Below, piece by piece: positions 39,460 through 51,375 of a stretch of DNA of 64,000 nucleotides. The DNA comes from Vespa crabro. Taxonomy: Eukaryota; Arthropoda; Insecta; Hymenoptera; Vespidae. Numbering within the stretch: the first letter of the stretch is position 1; each line of letters opens with the position of its first letter. The stretch lies in the NCBI RefSeq assembly GCF_910589235.1, contig NC_060962.1:1267732-1331731 (forward strand), read 5' to 3'. The notes beneath the pieces were generated by a model. The model saw nothing but the letters and a program-made list of their open reading frames with translations, made no database searches and was not told where the DNA came from. Position numbers and translations under genes: made by a program.

Positions 39460-39948
39460 ATGTCACACGCTGTTCGCTATTTGCTAACCTACCGGTTCTT
39501 TAGTTGTTTCGCTGTTACGTTATTTGATGATTGCTCTCGCTTATTTTGCTGGTACGTCACTCGTTGGACATTCTCGTTGTTTCACTCGTACACTGTTCCG
39601 CTGGTCGGTTTCTCAAAAAAGCTGCATACTCACTCTCGCCGCTTTTTATTACTTTCTTTCTCTCTCTCGATATCTCAGCTCCTCTTTTCTTTCCATAAAC
39701 ATACACATCTCGTAAAGACAAATCATGCTCTTTCGATCAATTTAACTCACATACATCTACCGATCGGCTTAACTCACACATGCACACACATTAGATCAGC
39801 CAGCTCTGGAACCTTCCATTTCTCTTCATCTATCGGCATATTTCACGCATTTACACACATACAACTAGCAAACTCTGGAACTTTTCATCCTTACATATAT
39901 TTTCTTTTTTTCTTCATAATTCAATGTCATTTTTGGAGACCAATTTAA
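39460..39948 (+). CDS. 162-codon open frame with an internal in-frame repeat, unrecognised
   Basis: One of the longest open frames in the window that is not a simple-repeat product. It is His/Ser/Phe-rich. A 69-base unit (39763-39831) is tandemly repeated (39832-39900), giving IGLTHTCTHIRSASSGTFH followed by IGIFHAFTHIQLANSGTFH. The unit length is a multiple of three, so the frame is kept. No signal peptide or known domain is recognised, and no splice or promoter context is convincing. It may be chance in repeat-derived DNA. Confidence 0.18.
   Translation: MSHAVRYLLTYRFFSCFAVTLFDDCSRLFCWYVTRWTFSLFHSYTVPLVGFSKKLHTHSRRFLLLSFSLSISQLLFSFHKHTHLVKTNHALSINLTHIHLPIGLTHTCTHIRSASSGTFHFSSSIGIFHAFTHIQLANSGTFHPYIYFLFFFIIQCHFWRPI
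39763..39900. repeat. diverged 69-bp tandem duplication
   Basis: Both units start atcggc and share acacaca and ctctggaac plus ttccat/tttcat blocks. A further partial copy (gatcaatttaactcacatac) begins near 39735. The units differ at many positions, so the duplication is old compared with the one at 53.66 kb. Confidence 0.7.
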
Positions 39949-40155
39949 CGTCGTGCCATATAAGGTTATTTATTATTATAAAATTTTATAAATTATATCA
40001 TAACTTTGTAACTTTCGAAAGATTATAACTCTGTATCGTTGATTACCTGTTGTTATACTGCATGTTGTAAACAAAAGTCGAATTTCTTACGAAATAAATT
40101 TCGTTACTAATAGATCGTTCATTTGAAAAACATAAAGGAAGAAAAATGTATATAT

Positions 40156-40157
<2 letters not shown>

Positions 40158-40193
<36 letters not shown>
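40158..40193. repeat. (TA)n microsatellite
   Basis: Pure TA run, 190 bases upstream of the RNase H scrap. Confidence 0.95.
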
Positions 40194-40197
<4 letters not shown>

Positions 40198-40380
40198 AAA
40201 AATATGTATGCATATACATATATATGTATATGTTTTTTGGAAATAAGTTGCTTTTGCAAATTTATTACTTCGTATATAGTAACAACATTTACACAGTCAT
40301 TCAACAACTCTCAAAAGTGATTGTGAGATAATATCGAAGTTTGACACACAATTGTGTCATTAAACTAAAATCAATATAAC

Positions 40381-40482
40381 AATCGATGGATAGCAAAGGG
40401 CAATGAAATAGATAACCAAGCAGACACTCATGAAAAAGCTCGGATCACTGAGAATGTTCGTTGTGAATTACTTTCAGTATGT
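40381..40482 (+). pseudogene. scrap of retroelement RNase H domain
   Basis: The plus-strand frame reads NRWIAKGNEIDNQADTHEKA then R and continues to a stop after CELLSVC. It matches the end of the RNase H domain of insect non-LTR elements, where a Trp, a GNE and an A-D-x-x-A motif follow each other (W...GI.GNE.AD..A). The spacer between the Trp and GNE is shortened, and the frame is stopped just upstream. Probably a truncated, decayed retroelement copy. Confidence 0.4.
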
Positions 40483-42729
40483 TAAAAATCAATGGTAGAC
40501 CGATAAAAAATACTTGCTAGAGTTATTCTTTGTATGAATTCATTGGGCCGTTCGATATTCATCGTTGCGTTAGATTCACAGAGGTAAACGAAAATGGAGA
40601 GATTCGCGGTCGGTAACTTAAAATTTAATTTTTTTCTTTTTTTTTTCCTTCTTTTTATTCTTTTTTTTTCTTTTTTTCTTTACAAAGAAAAAAAGAAAAG
40701 CTAATATTGAAGGAATAATGTAAATTGAAGCTCGTTTAAATTTAATTTCGTGAAGATAAAAAAGAAAAAAATATATTAAGAAGAAAATCGTTGAAAAGTA
40801 AAAACAATAGTATTCTCTTCATCCGAAGAATCTTCCATCTCTTGTTGCTTATTTCATTAGGACGAAGTTTACAACGAGGAATTTTTTCCCTCCGATCTCG
40901 TAGCTTTGTTTTATTCAAGAAATATAAACAGAAGAGAGAGAGGGAGAGAGAGACATACAAACAAACAAAATGAGATGTATTCTTTTCGACAGGTAATTTT
41001 TGCTGTCATCTCGAATTTACGCTTGCTTCAGTACGCTCGCAAATCGTATCACCGTTCTTACTATATGCTTCACGAATATTTATAAGAGAAAAAGGGGAAA
41101 AATAAGAGAAAATAAAAAAAAAGAAAGATAAAAGAAGAAAGAAGGAGAAAAAGAAGAAGAAAAAGTTGCCAGCTGTCTTCGTCTCGATTTGTTCACCTTG
41201 AAGAATAAACAAAACTCAAAACTCAATTTCTATCATGGTTCTATCGTCCAGATAGAAATGTTTTGCTGTAAATAACGGCACATAAATAAGAAAATATTAC
41301 TCGTACGTCATCGCATATCATTTATAACATATGTTATTACTTTATACATCAATTCACATAAGTAGAAAACACTCACGCTCACATTTAATTCCTATTGAAT
41401 CTTATAGATTTTTTAAACAATTTTATTTCGTTATGTGAAATTTCTTAAAAAGTCTATGTTCAAAAAAAAAATATATATATATATATATTTCTGAAATAAC
41501 ATACGATATATAAGATAAAATACCATAAGAATGCGACACGATTTAAAAAACTCATTTTTACATTAATATTTAATATAACATTTTATTTATTATTTAATTT
41601 AACATCTTATATAATATTATTATAATATTAGATATAATATTACAAAAATAATAGATAAATAATTGTCGTATATGATAAGAAGAAGTTCGTGATTAATTAC
41701 GTATTAATTATGTCTCAAATATTCGGATTTCAATATTTAATCTGATATAATTTATCAAGATCCTAATTACGCAAGATACGCGATATATCTACATAGATAT
41801 CGTTCGTCGAACTTGGACTACTGTTCGCAAACGTCGTTAGAGTATCGGTACGTTGCTTGAGAGCAAAGTGATTAGCGCGTTGTTGCAATTTGCTTGATAT
41901 AGTCTCCCTAATGGATGGCCTATGGTACACTATCGTTCGTAATCGTGATACGTTGGATGTTACATAGGAAGCCTATTTTATCGAAGAAAATAGCGATTCA
42001 TCCTAAACATGTTGTTCGATACTATTGGCCAATATACTAACCAATGGCATTCGATCCCTTTTACTCTGTTCTATAACGTATTTCTTATTTATCCTTTATT
42101 CATTTGTTAGTCAAAGGATTTCTCTTCTAATCGATTAAGAAGAATTGGCCTATATATTCGTTATATAGGTATTTCATGTTTCTAATCATCATTGATAGAA
42201 AGTTCCAATCCATTTGTCGATTACAATCCTAATAGCGTTGTCAGAATAAATAGATGGTATCGAATTTGGAAGGAGACAAGTTAGTTCTATCTTATAAGAA
42301 AAATTATCGAGAAAAATTCCGAATGGTTTCGCGCTCTCTTCGATCGGATTCGAAACAAAAAGAGAAAGAAAGAAAAAGAAAGAGAAGGAGAAACTACCAA
42401 AGAAATAGAAAGGAGAAAGATATGATGAAAGATTCGGAAGGACGTTTCCGTCTTCACGGATCCTAACCTTTTATCGAGATACATCGATCTATCTATCGTA
42501 CCTTGGTATAATAACGAAGATAACAAAGAAGTAAGAGAGAGAGAGAGAGAGAGAGAGAAGAGCTAGTTTGTTCGGACGTGTATCTTGATGTTTGCAAGAA
42601 AAGAAAGAGAATGGATGTAACGATAGAGGCGAAAAGACACCGATAATAAAACGAAGCGAGAAAGAAATGAAAGGAGATAGACTGAACAAGAAAGTGTCTA
42701 TGTGTGAAAAATAGAGAGAAAAAAAAGAG

Positions 42730-42750
42730 AATGTGAAAGAAAAAAAAAAG

Positions 42751-42788
<38 letters not shown>

Positions 42789-42790
42789 GA
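42730..42790. repeat. (GAAA)n / (GA)n microsatellite
   Basis: GAAA units turning into GA. Confidence 0.9.
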
Positions 42791-43138
42791 AAAATACATG
42801 TCCTACATAACATACATAGATAGAACAAAATGGTGGAAAATTTTGGTCGGTAGTAAAACGTACATGCGGATCTGGCATTACGCCACGCAAACGAATATTG
42901 CCAATAAACTGCCAATCCAATTTACCTAGGTAGAAAATACTGGCGTTCACTTTTACGAGAACGAAGCGGCTAGAAACGTTTCGCAAGCCGAACTCTTCTT
43001 TCACCTATCGATTGGGCTCACTCTTTTATTCTCTCTGTAGGGACTACATCGTAGTCTCGTCCACCCTCGATCCTTTTCTTCGCACAACGTTCGTCTCTGA
43101 TCCTGATCGTTTTTCCTCATCCTCATTCTCATCCTCAT

Positions 43139-43140
43139 CT

Positions 43141-43175
<35 letters not shown>

Positions 43176-43181
43176 TTCTCT

Positions 43182-43230
<49 letters not shown>
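43139..43230. repeat. (CT)n microsatellite
   Basis: About 90 bases with three CTTT interruptions, preceded by (CATCCT/CATCTT) units. Confidence 0.95.
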
Positions 43231-43231
<1 letters not shown>

Positions 43232-43428
43232 ATATTTATCTATCTATGTATCTATCTCTCTTCTTGCGAGAAGAGATCTCGATTTGTATTCCCTAGATAA
43301 CGATCCAATGAAATGCAAATACCATATCGACTTTCGTCGATGCTTTCGGACAGTGTTTCGGGAATGATTAATCGAATCGATTTTCAATGATCAAACGATA
43401 GTACGCTTCTCTCGAGAATATCGATACC

Positions 43429-43502
43429 TTCGTTCGTCCGTTCGTTCGTCCGTTCGTTCGTTCATTCGTTCGTTCGTTCACTCGCTCGCTCGTTCGTTCG
43501 TT
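43429..43502. repeat. (CGTT)n tetranucleotide repeat
   Basis: CGTT units with CGTC, CATT and CGCT variants. It is rich in CpG, unlike nearly all other repeats in the window. Confidence 0.9.
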
Positions 43503-43782
43503 AGATGGAAATTACTTACCTAATCCGAGTCACGTTCATACGTGGACATTCAAAATTACGTTACCCTATTCGTTGTCACTATAATTATACAGAGTGTCTT
43601 ATAAAAAACTGCTGAATATGAGAATGGACTATTCGTGATTCTAGAATGATAATAAAGATTTCCTCTTATCACGAGATTACTTTGCAATTTTAAAACGATA
43701 TCATTAATAATGATTATTTAATTTAATTTTTTCGTTAACAAGTAAATTTATTAAATTCATTTGTATTATTACACTTTAATTG

Positions 43783-43808
43783 TTTTTTTTTTTTTTTTTT
43801 TTTTTTTT
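43783..43808. repeat. poly-T run of 26
   Basis: Homopolymer; could be the reverse of a retroposon poly(A) tail, but no element body is recognised beside it. Confidence 0.9.
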
Positions 43809-44189
43809 AATAAGAAATTCAATTTATATTACACGTATATCATCAACTTTAGCATATAATCGCTGTAATTCTCAATTTTCGACAAGAATGTCGGAGTGAT
43901 GTTGTTCATCTCATTTTTGAGTATTGAGTAACGTAACATTTCTAAACTCAGTAGATCCATAAAACCATTCTTGCGGTAGGTCCGGTATACTTTCATGAGC
44001 CTTTATCTGGGAAACAATGAAGAAGACCTCGACGCTCGATAAGAATCCGTGCGAGAGAGAACACTGTTGAGGAAACTATGCATCTCGAATGTATATATTA
44101 AGGGAAGAGCAAGCCCTGAGGATGAATCTACTGTAAAACGACAGCATTATGGAGACGTTCTCGTGCTCCCAAAGGAAAGACAGAGGGAG

Positions 44190-44227
<38 letters not shown>

Positions 44228-45238
44228 ATTCACGAGTTTTGAAGAGGAAATCCTTTTGATGTTGACGCGTGGCTTTTGCCTCTCCTTTGAAATTTATTGC
44301 CGATTACAGTGGAAAAGAGAAAGAGAGACATTGTATCTTAGAAATTATGAAATATGAGTGATACGTAAATAATCGAGCTAATGTCGGATGGAAAATTAAA
44401 AAAGACATCAGTAATTTTTTTTCTTTCTGAGGTTAAAGTCAACAAGATTTTATATGAGCGTTGAATACTCTATTTATCACGACGTTCCTTAAATCTTAGC
44501 AAAGGAATAAGCTTCTTAAAATATTTTTTGCACAATTTTTAAAGAGTATAATTGGAGGGAAAAAGAGTATAGCTTTATGACATAAACTGGACGTCATGGA
44601 ACACTTTAACATGGTTCGTATTAATTAGGATCAAGGTTGCAGAAAATCAGTGAAAATGGTGTCATGGTAACGTTTTTTTTCCTTCTCTTTTAAAATAAAG
44701 GACGTAAAGAAAAAGAGAGAAAGAGAAAGAGAGAGGGGGAGGGAGATAGTAAGTGAAGGAGTGAGGAAGAGAGAAAGAGAGAGAAATAAAAGAAGAACAA
44801 TCATCTTGCTAAGATTAGAGACGACTATACTAACTCCTTTTATCTGGTAGTCAAGTGAAACTTCTTCTTAATGATCTTTGAAATCCCAAGACGATGAGAA
44901 AAATCGTCTTCCACAAACGAACTTTTCTATTCAGATCATTCGCATTGTCTTGAAATTTTTTTAGATCGTTTTGCATGAATTATTTTTTCTTCTTTATCTC
45001 TTTCTCTCTCTCTTTTTCTTCATCAACATGTTCTTCTCATATCGACAATTTCGAATAGCCTCAGTCTGAATTTGTGTACAAATATCTTCTGCAGGTATCA
45101 GTAAAGATGAGGAAAAAGGAGGAAAATGGGAAAAAATGCACAGATAATAAAAGTTTTATACCGGTGGGATTATTTGTTTTGTTTACTTACCATATCTCTT
45201 TTCGTTCTTTTTCATTTTCGTTTCTATTCTCTTTTTCT

Positions 45239-45279
<41 letters not shown>

Positions 45280-45552
45280 TTTCTTCTTCTTCTTTTTTTA
45301 CCTTACTCATTCATTCTTCTTTATTTTCGACGTTTCTTTCTCCCTTCCTTTTTTTCTTTTCCATGAGACCATTTTAGATTAATTAAGACTTTTCTTTCCG
45401 TCGATTGAGCAGCGTGATAACTTTTGAAACTGATGAATCGGCATCGCGATTATTTTCTCGATTTGTTTAACGTCTGACCAACTTACCTCTGAATTCATTC
45501 CCCCTTAGCCACGTTGTATTGTGTATTTGATTGGTCCTTATTCATCATTTTC

Positions 45553-45588
<36 letters not shown>
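45553..45588. repeat. (CT)n microsatellite
   Basis: Pure CT; another tract lies at 45238-45277. Confidence 0.95.
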
Positions 45589-45592
<4 letters not shown>

Positions 45593-47092
45593 TATTTTTA
45601 GAGTTTCGGAACCCTAGGAATTCCAGAGAATTATTTCCTGTCAGTCTTATAATCACCAAAGATATTTTACTTGAAAATATGATCGCGAGTTTATGAATAA
45701 TACTAATGGAACGAACGATCACGAACCAGTGCCATTTAAAATATCTATGATTGTTCTATGCTCTTTTCTTATCGTTGTCAAATGTCTTCTTAAATGTTTT
45801 TTATATTATGTCTGTCGTCTTTGCGAAAATGAGAGAGACAAAGAAAAAAGGAAGAGGTTAAGGAAAAAAGGAGAAGAGGAGGAAAAAAGAAGAAGACTTC
45901 GATTTTTGAGATTCGGCTTGGGAATTCTTTCTTACGTAACGGGAAACGGTTCACTTTAACTGGAAGAGCTTGGCTCTACCGAAACCTTTTCCGCTTTCTA
46001 CCCTAATTCCGAGTTAGAATTCTCTTTGAAGTGGTCCGTCGCCTATGGATATCCTCTATACCTTCTTTTCTATCTTCCATAGTACCTCCTCCCTTCTTCT
46101 TTTCTATCGTAGGACTACTTTATCTTTCCTTCTTGCAATAGAACTTGTTATTCCACCTAGCTAGATTCCTCTTAGGAATGGATTCGAAGAGAATTACGTA
46201 TCGTAGGAAAAAAATAAAAAGGCATTTCGCGCATGACCGAATTTAAAATTCTCTTTCTTTCTTACATGGGACGTGTAAATATAGCATATAGTAATATAGA
46301 TAAATAATATTATGTATATATATAACTCATACCTATTATAATATATGCTGTATATATGTTGTTTGTTGAAATATATTTTACAGTATAAAATAATAATACA
46401 TATTTATTTTTTTTTTTTAATCGTGAATTCTTAAAATATATTTTTGCTGTATATATGTTTAATGCATATCAAAGAAAACGAAAGTAGCGTACAATTTTTT
46501 CATTCTTCTTTGTCTTTTTTTATTGATTTATTTTTTGTTTTCTTTTTTCATCACTTTTTATAAATGCGATTAAGTAAGTGTGATTAATTGTACGCAACGA
46601 TTAGAAAAATAAAATTAAGGAACGTAAGAAAGAAAAACAAAAAGGAATTTTTTTTACGTATCATATTTGTAATAATTTTTAATGCATAGTGAAGAAACAT
46701 CATCATATTTTAAAAATATTTCTCATTGCACATAAAAATCTGTGTAATAAATTAATAAATAAAAACATTAGATGAAGCTTAATCAATCGATATTAGTTCA
46801 TTGGTTTGAGTAAGGTATAATTACGTGGCTCAATATTTTGTGTTAATATACTTATAATACTTACAAAAGAATTCCCGAATGTTTATTTTTTGCACGTACG
46901 GGTGATTGATGAAAGAGAAACGGAGAAAGAATAGGATCGAGTCAGAGAAAGAGAAAAAGAAAAGCTGATATTAGTTTCGTGTATAACAGCTTCTACCATG
47001 CCGTCTATTCATTGTTCAGATATAAGTCATTTGTGTGATCGACCAAATAGTTCTCACTGCACGAACTACTTTCGAAGTAATCCGCAAGATTT

Positions 47093-47098
47093 CTCTCG

Positions 47099-47147
<49 letters not shown>

Positions 47148-47168
47148 TCTCTCTCTCTGTCTCTCTTG
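47093..47168. repeat. (CT)n microsatellite
   Basis: CT with CTTT and CTGT variants. Confidence 0.95.
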
Positions 47169-47695
47169 CTCTCTTGTATTCATAGACATTCAATCAGGCG
47201 CTATTTCGTACGTCGCAGGAATTGAAAATGATTATACTTGGCGGTTGAGTGAACATCTCGAAATTCGGAACCAGTCTTATATAAGTTACGCGACCAAGAG
47301 ACTCGGATACTCGTTTGCTTGAATATTATTTCGAGAATATCGTAAGATCTCTATCGCTTCTCTTGTATTTCCTATAAGGTCTAATGTCGGTCGGTAATTC
47401 CAATTTTCAATTACGACTGATAAAATTCATAATATGAAATATCTACCATAGTATTAATCGTTTAAAAGTTTTGACAAGTTATAATATTTAGTATATTTAA
47501 TTAATGTGTGAATAAAATTGAATGAAATAATTTTTGATTAATATAGAGGAGAGAATAAATTTCGTTATTTCTTTCTTTAGCTTTACTTTCTTAGCAGAAC
47601 TTTTCTTGAAAAAAAACATAATTAGCATTAAAAATATTTTAAAACAAATCTTTTTCAATAAAAAATATATATATAATAAGACAATCCTTGAATAT

Positions 47696-47723
47696 GTATA
47701 TATATATATAAATATAAATATAT

Positions 47724-47754
<31 letters not shown>

Positions 47755-47767
47755 AATATAAATATAT

Positions 47768-47798
<31 letters not shown>

Positions 47799-47891
47799 AA
47801 TATAAATATATATATATAAATATAAATATATATATATATAAATATAAATATATATATATAAATATAAATATATATATATATAAATATATAT

Positions 47892-47950
<59 letters not shown>
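47696..47950. repeat. (TA)n / TATAAATATAAA compound array
   Basis: Blocks of tataaatataaata alternate regularly with (TA)n spacers of two main lengths, then end in a pure (TA)n run. This gives a higher-order pattern rather than a plain dinucleotide repeat. It ends about 70 bases before the coding-like relic at 48.02 kb. Confidence 0.85.
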
Positions 47951-47955
<5 letters not shown>

Positions 47956-48021
47956 GACAGAGTGTGTGTATACGCGATTGGTATCGTTACGGTTATCGTT
48001 ATAGATTCTGTCTAACTTGAG

Positions 48022-48226
48022 GACGTTTTCACGGCGGACGAGTTAAGCATACTGATGGAAACCATCAAGTGCGGTATTATAGAAGATTTTAAAGAAAGGC
48101 ATTAGAAGGAATGACGCTCTTACGGAAGCTTCTTGGATCCTGGATGATGAATACGCCGCAGCAGCAGCTGCGTTGAAATTAGTTTTGTTTTCGGAGAAGG
48201 ATAACGTCCCTCAAAGCTTGCACTAA
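48022..48226 (+). pseudogene. GC-rich coding-like relic with a frameshift, unrecognised
   Basis: One frame reads DVFTADELSILMETIKCGII then EDFKERH and a stop at 48103. A shifted frame continues directly as RRNDALTEASWILDDEYAAA, further Ala, LKLVLFSEKDNVPQSLH, stop at 48224. Both halves look amphipathic and protein-like, and the block is far GC-richer than the surrounding (TA)n-rich DNA. This suggests an exon or retrocopy broken by a frameshift. I do not recognise the family. Antisense frames are shorter and poorer. Confidence 0.35.
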
Positions 48227-48779
48227 AGTCGGGCAGACGCGTTCATTTTCTAACCTGAAATAAAAAACCCAAACTTATTACGCGGTAAAAACAATAACTT
48301 CGAAATAGTGATTAGTGGAGTATAAAGAAATGTCTGAATTATAAATTGCTACCATTTTCTTCGCCTCGTTGTATATATTTTTATTATTGACTTTTACTAA
48401 AATTCACTTTTGAACCAACGCAGAATTAATAAGTCAATTCAACATTTGACGGGAAAATTAATTTTCAGAAATAAAGAATTTGTCATTTTATTTTTACATT
48501 TACATTATGAAAAATCGATCGTGTGTGATTTTTTTCTGGAAAAAGGAAAAATCTCGAATAGTGTCGTTATCGAAACAACGCGTACAATACAGAAATTTTC
48601 CATAAGGCTCAAATTATAAAAATAAATTGTAAATACATTTATGATTAAAAAAAATAAATTTATATTATTATTTTTTTTGTAAAATAAATTTCAATAAACG
48701 ACATATATTTTTAGTTTTTATATTATATCGTATGTGCAATTCGTAGTCAATAAAGAATAGTCACATTTTTTGAAAAAGA

Positions 48780-49160
48780 ATATCTGTAATATGTATAAAT
48801 GAAAGAATCGGATAATAATTTGATTTTTTAATTTGAATACAAAAAACGATTTTGAAAAAGACGTGAAATATAAATGAAACAATCGTGTAGTAATTTGGTT
48901 TTTTTAATTTGAATAAAAAAAAACATTTTTGAAAGCATTAAATAATAGTCTAACATACAATTAAATTATTTTTTATAATACAGTTGTATCTGAATACAAA
49001 GAAAAATTTTTTTAAAGTATCAGTTAACAGCTAACGTACAATTAAGCTATTTTGAATAGTATAGTTATATGTAAATAGAAAAAAAAACATCTTGAAAAGC
49101 ATCAGATGACAGTCTAATATACAATTAAATTATTTTCAATAGTATATTTGTATCTTATAT
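48780..49160. repeat. degenerate tandem array, about five units of roughly 75-85 bp
   Basis: Units begin near 48781, 48862, 48934, 49015 and 49097. Two carry aatttg.tttttt.aatttgaata; three carry acaattaa.ctattttnnataata.agttgtat-like blocks; all end in an A-rich segment with ttgaaaag. The homology between the first two and last three units is weaker. It looks like a small decayed satellite. Confidence 0.6.
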
Positions 49161-50889
49161 GTATTGTAGAAGCTATAGCAATGTCAGACGACAGAGGCAA
49201 ATGCACATACATAGGCGTCTTTTGTTTCTCGTATATTTCCCGAAATACTCAGACGAAAAGCGTTGGCGGTGCACAGAAATTACATGCAAATTGGTAGAAC
49301 ATGGTGAGACAGTACGTACTAGCAAAACCATAACACGAGAGTCGTCCTAATATACTTATATGCATTCATGCTGCATGCATACATACATAAACAGCCACAT
49401 GTAAATAAATAAATATATTCTCAGTTGGACATTGAATAAAAGATTATTTTCGATGATTTTTTTGTATTTTTTCTTGGATTTTCTCGAGATATTAATTCTA
49501 CCTTCGTTCGTCAAGAAAAAAAACATTGAAACATATTACAGATATATTGATATTTATTATCATCTTTTTGTATTTCGAAATAAAAGTTTATTTAATTGAT
49601 CATCGTTGTTTAATTGATATCTTGAATAAGCAAACAGGAATACAACTTAATTCATTTCTAATCTATTTTTTTTTAAAATAATGAAACATTTAGAGAAATA
49701 TGTACATAATTATAAATGATAAAATATTAGATCAGGAAGACAGAAGGAGAACATTTTATTAACAGAAGTCAGGAAGAGATGATATAAGACTTCAGTATTT
49801 TATCACTTCACAGTATTTAATTACATTTTCGTGACGAGTTCCTTAATTAACTGATTAAAAGCGATATATGTATATTATTAACGAGAAGAATGATTTGTTA
49901 AAGGTATAATTAATTTTCTATGTATATAATGAAAAAAAATATTATGGTTATTCGTAACTTATTAGTAAAAGTTATAACGATTCGAATTCTATAAATCGAT
50001 AATATTATATGACAGTATTTCGATGAATGAAACAAGTTGGGCTCTGTCTTTTTTACAAACGATATATGGGAAATCGCATAATGAAATATCATGTTGTTCG
50101 AAAAAGTTCGTTTTTGACTTGCGAGCTATTGTCACTGAGCTTTACATTCTTTTCCTTTTTACATACTCCAACTTTTTATTCCTCTAAACAAAAGAAATTT
50201 GTGTGAACTTTATAGTAATAAGTTTCATACATTGGAAATTCTATAATCGTATCGATAATAATTAACCATCGGTAAAGGTACATATGATATTTGCTCTTGA
50301 ATAGTATTTTAATCGAGAATATTTGATTAAATGTACGTTTATACATATAAATATATGTATATGTATTCGTTGGCTCAACGTATTCTATCCAATGCCAAAT
50401 GCTATACCTTCCTTTGATTTTATTTTCAAACGATATTATTAATTATAACGCTTACCTATAGAGAAAATTCAATTAATTTCAATAAATAAGAACCAATAAA
50501 TTATTATTACACAATTCTCATATATACTTATACTTGCTTTAGGTGTATCTTATTAAATAATTTATATACTGATCGTTCATGGAAAATATTAATATTACTA
50601 TTTAAAATATTAATATTACATGGAAAATATTAATATTTTAATCAGTTGTTTTTCTTATTATTGTTAAATATTTAATAATATCGTCAACTGTACATTTTAC
50701 ATATGTATATCATTATATATATATAAATGTATAGACATGGTATATTATATCTACATTTAACAATTCATCAAATGAGATCGTTCATTATTAGATCTTCTAT
50801 TCATAATTATCACACATGTATTTAAACACGAAGTTGCAACGTTCAATTTTTCTCTTTTTTTTTTTAAGAAACATCGTCTTGTTTGAACA

Positions 50890-51110
50890 GAAAAATAAAG
50901 AATTGCCTAATCGGTTTTCGCTTTGATATATCTACGCTCATCGTGAGAGATCAGGGTCTATATCTAATGCCCATGAGGCATCATCCGTTCATGATTATCC
51001 AAGCAATCGTAATAATCGATGTGGTATGCGTTTATGACATAGACACCGAGCAATGCCGATCATTGGCCAATGTTAATCATGACGATATCGAATTGGTCGA
51101 TTCGTCATGA
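50890..51110 (+). CDS. coding-like open frame, unrecognised
   Basis: The frame contains GFRFDISTLIVRDQGLYLMP, then a hydrophobic MIIQAIVIIDVVCVYDI and ends NVNHDDIELVDSS, stop. It is GC-richer than its flanks and free of simple repeats. A poly-T acceptor-like run (ttttttttttaag) and a cag lie just upstream near 50868-50890. A first in-frame ATG is at 50968, giving 47 residues. No family recognised; it may be a chance frame in a conserved non-coding element. Confidence 0.22.
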
Positions 51111-51322
51111 ATAATTATTTTGTTTGATGTGTGCATACATATATCATCTTCATTTCACTTTCGTGTTAAATTTCGATCGGAATAGAAATGGAGATATATA
51201 GATATACATATGTGTAATGATTGATATGTATTTGCTAGGGGAAAAAATATATAATACAAAGAAAACGAGAAAATTGATAAATTATAGGTGAAATATACGA
51301 AAGATAATGTGATAAATATGTT

Positions 51323-51324
<2 letters not shown>

Positions 51325-51370
<46 letters not shown>
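51325..51370. repeat. (TA)n microsatellite
   Basis: Pure TA run. Confidence 0.95.

Positions 51371-51375
<5 letters not shown>

Larger units (their letters stand above)
30641..47690. other. long stretch without a supportable gene
   Basis: It holds microsatellites, the tandem duplications at 37.8 and 39.76 kb, the RNase H scrap at 40.4 kb and the 39.46 kb open frame. GC-richer, CpG-containing patches at about 38.33-38.53 kb and 41.80-42.05 kb may be conserved non-coding DNA. No exon with convincing codon pattern plus splice sites was seen on either strand. Confidence 0.6.

Noticed and set aside
42489..43004. 171-codon and 140-codon minus-strand frames
   Set aside because: Ser/Leu/Phe low complexity from GA and GAAA tracts; overlapping frames are equally open.
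43590..43620. acagagtgtcttataaa resembling a transposon end
   Set aside because: Single short word; no matching inverted end or target duplication found.
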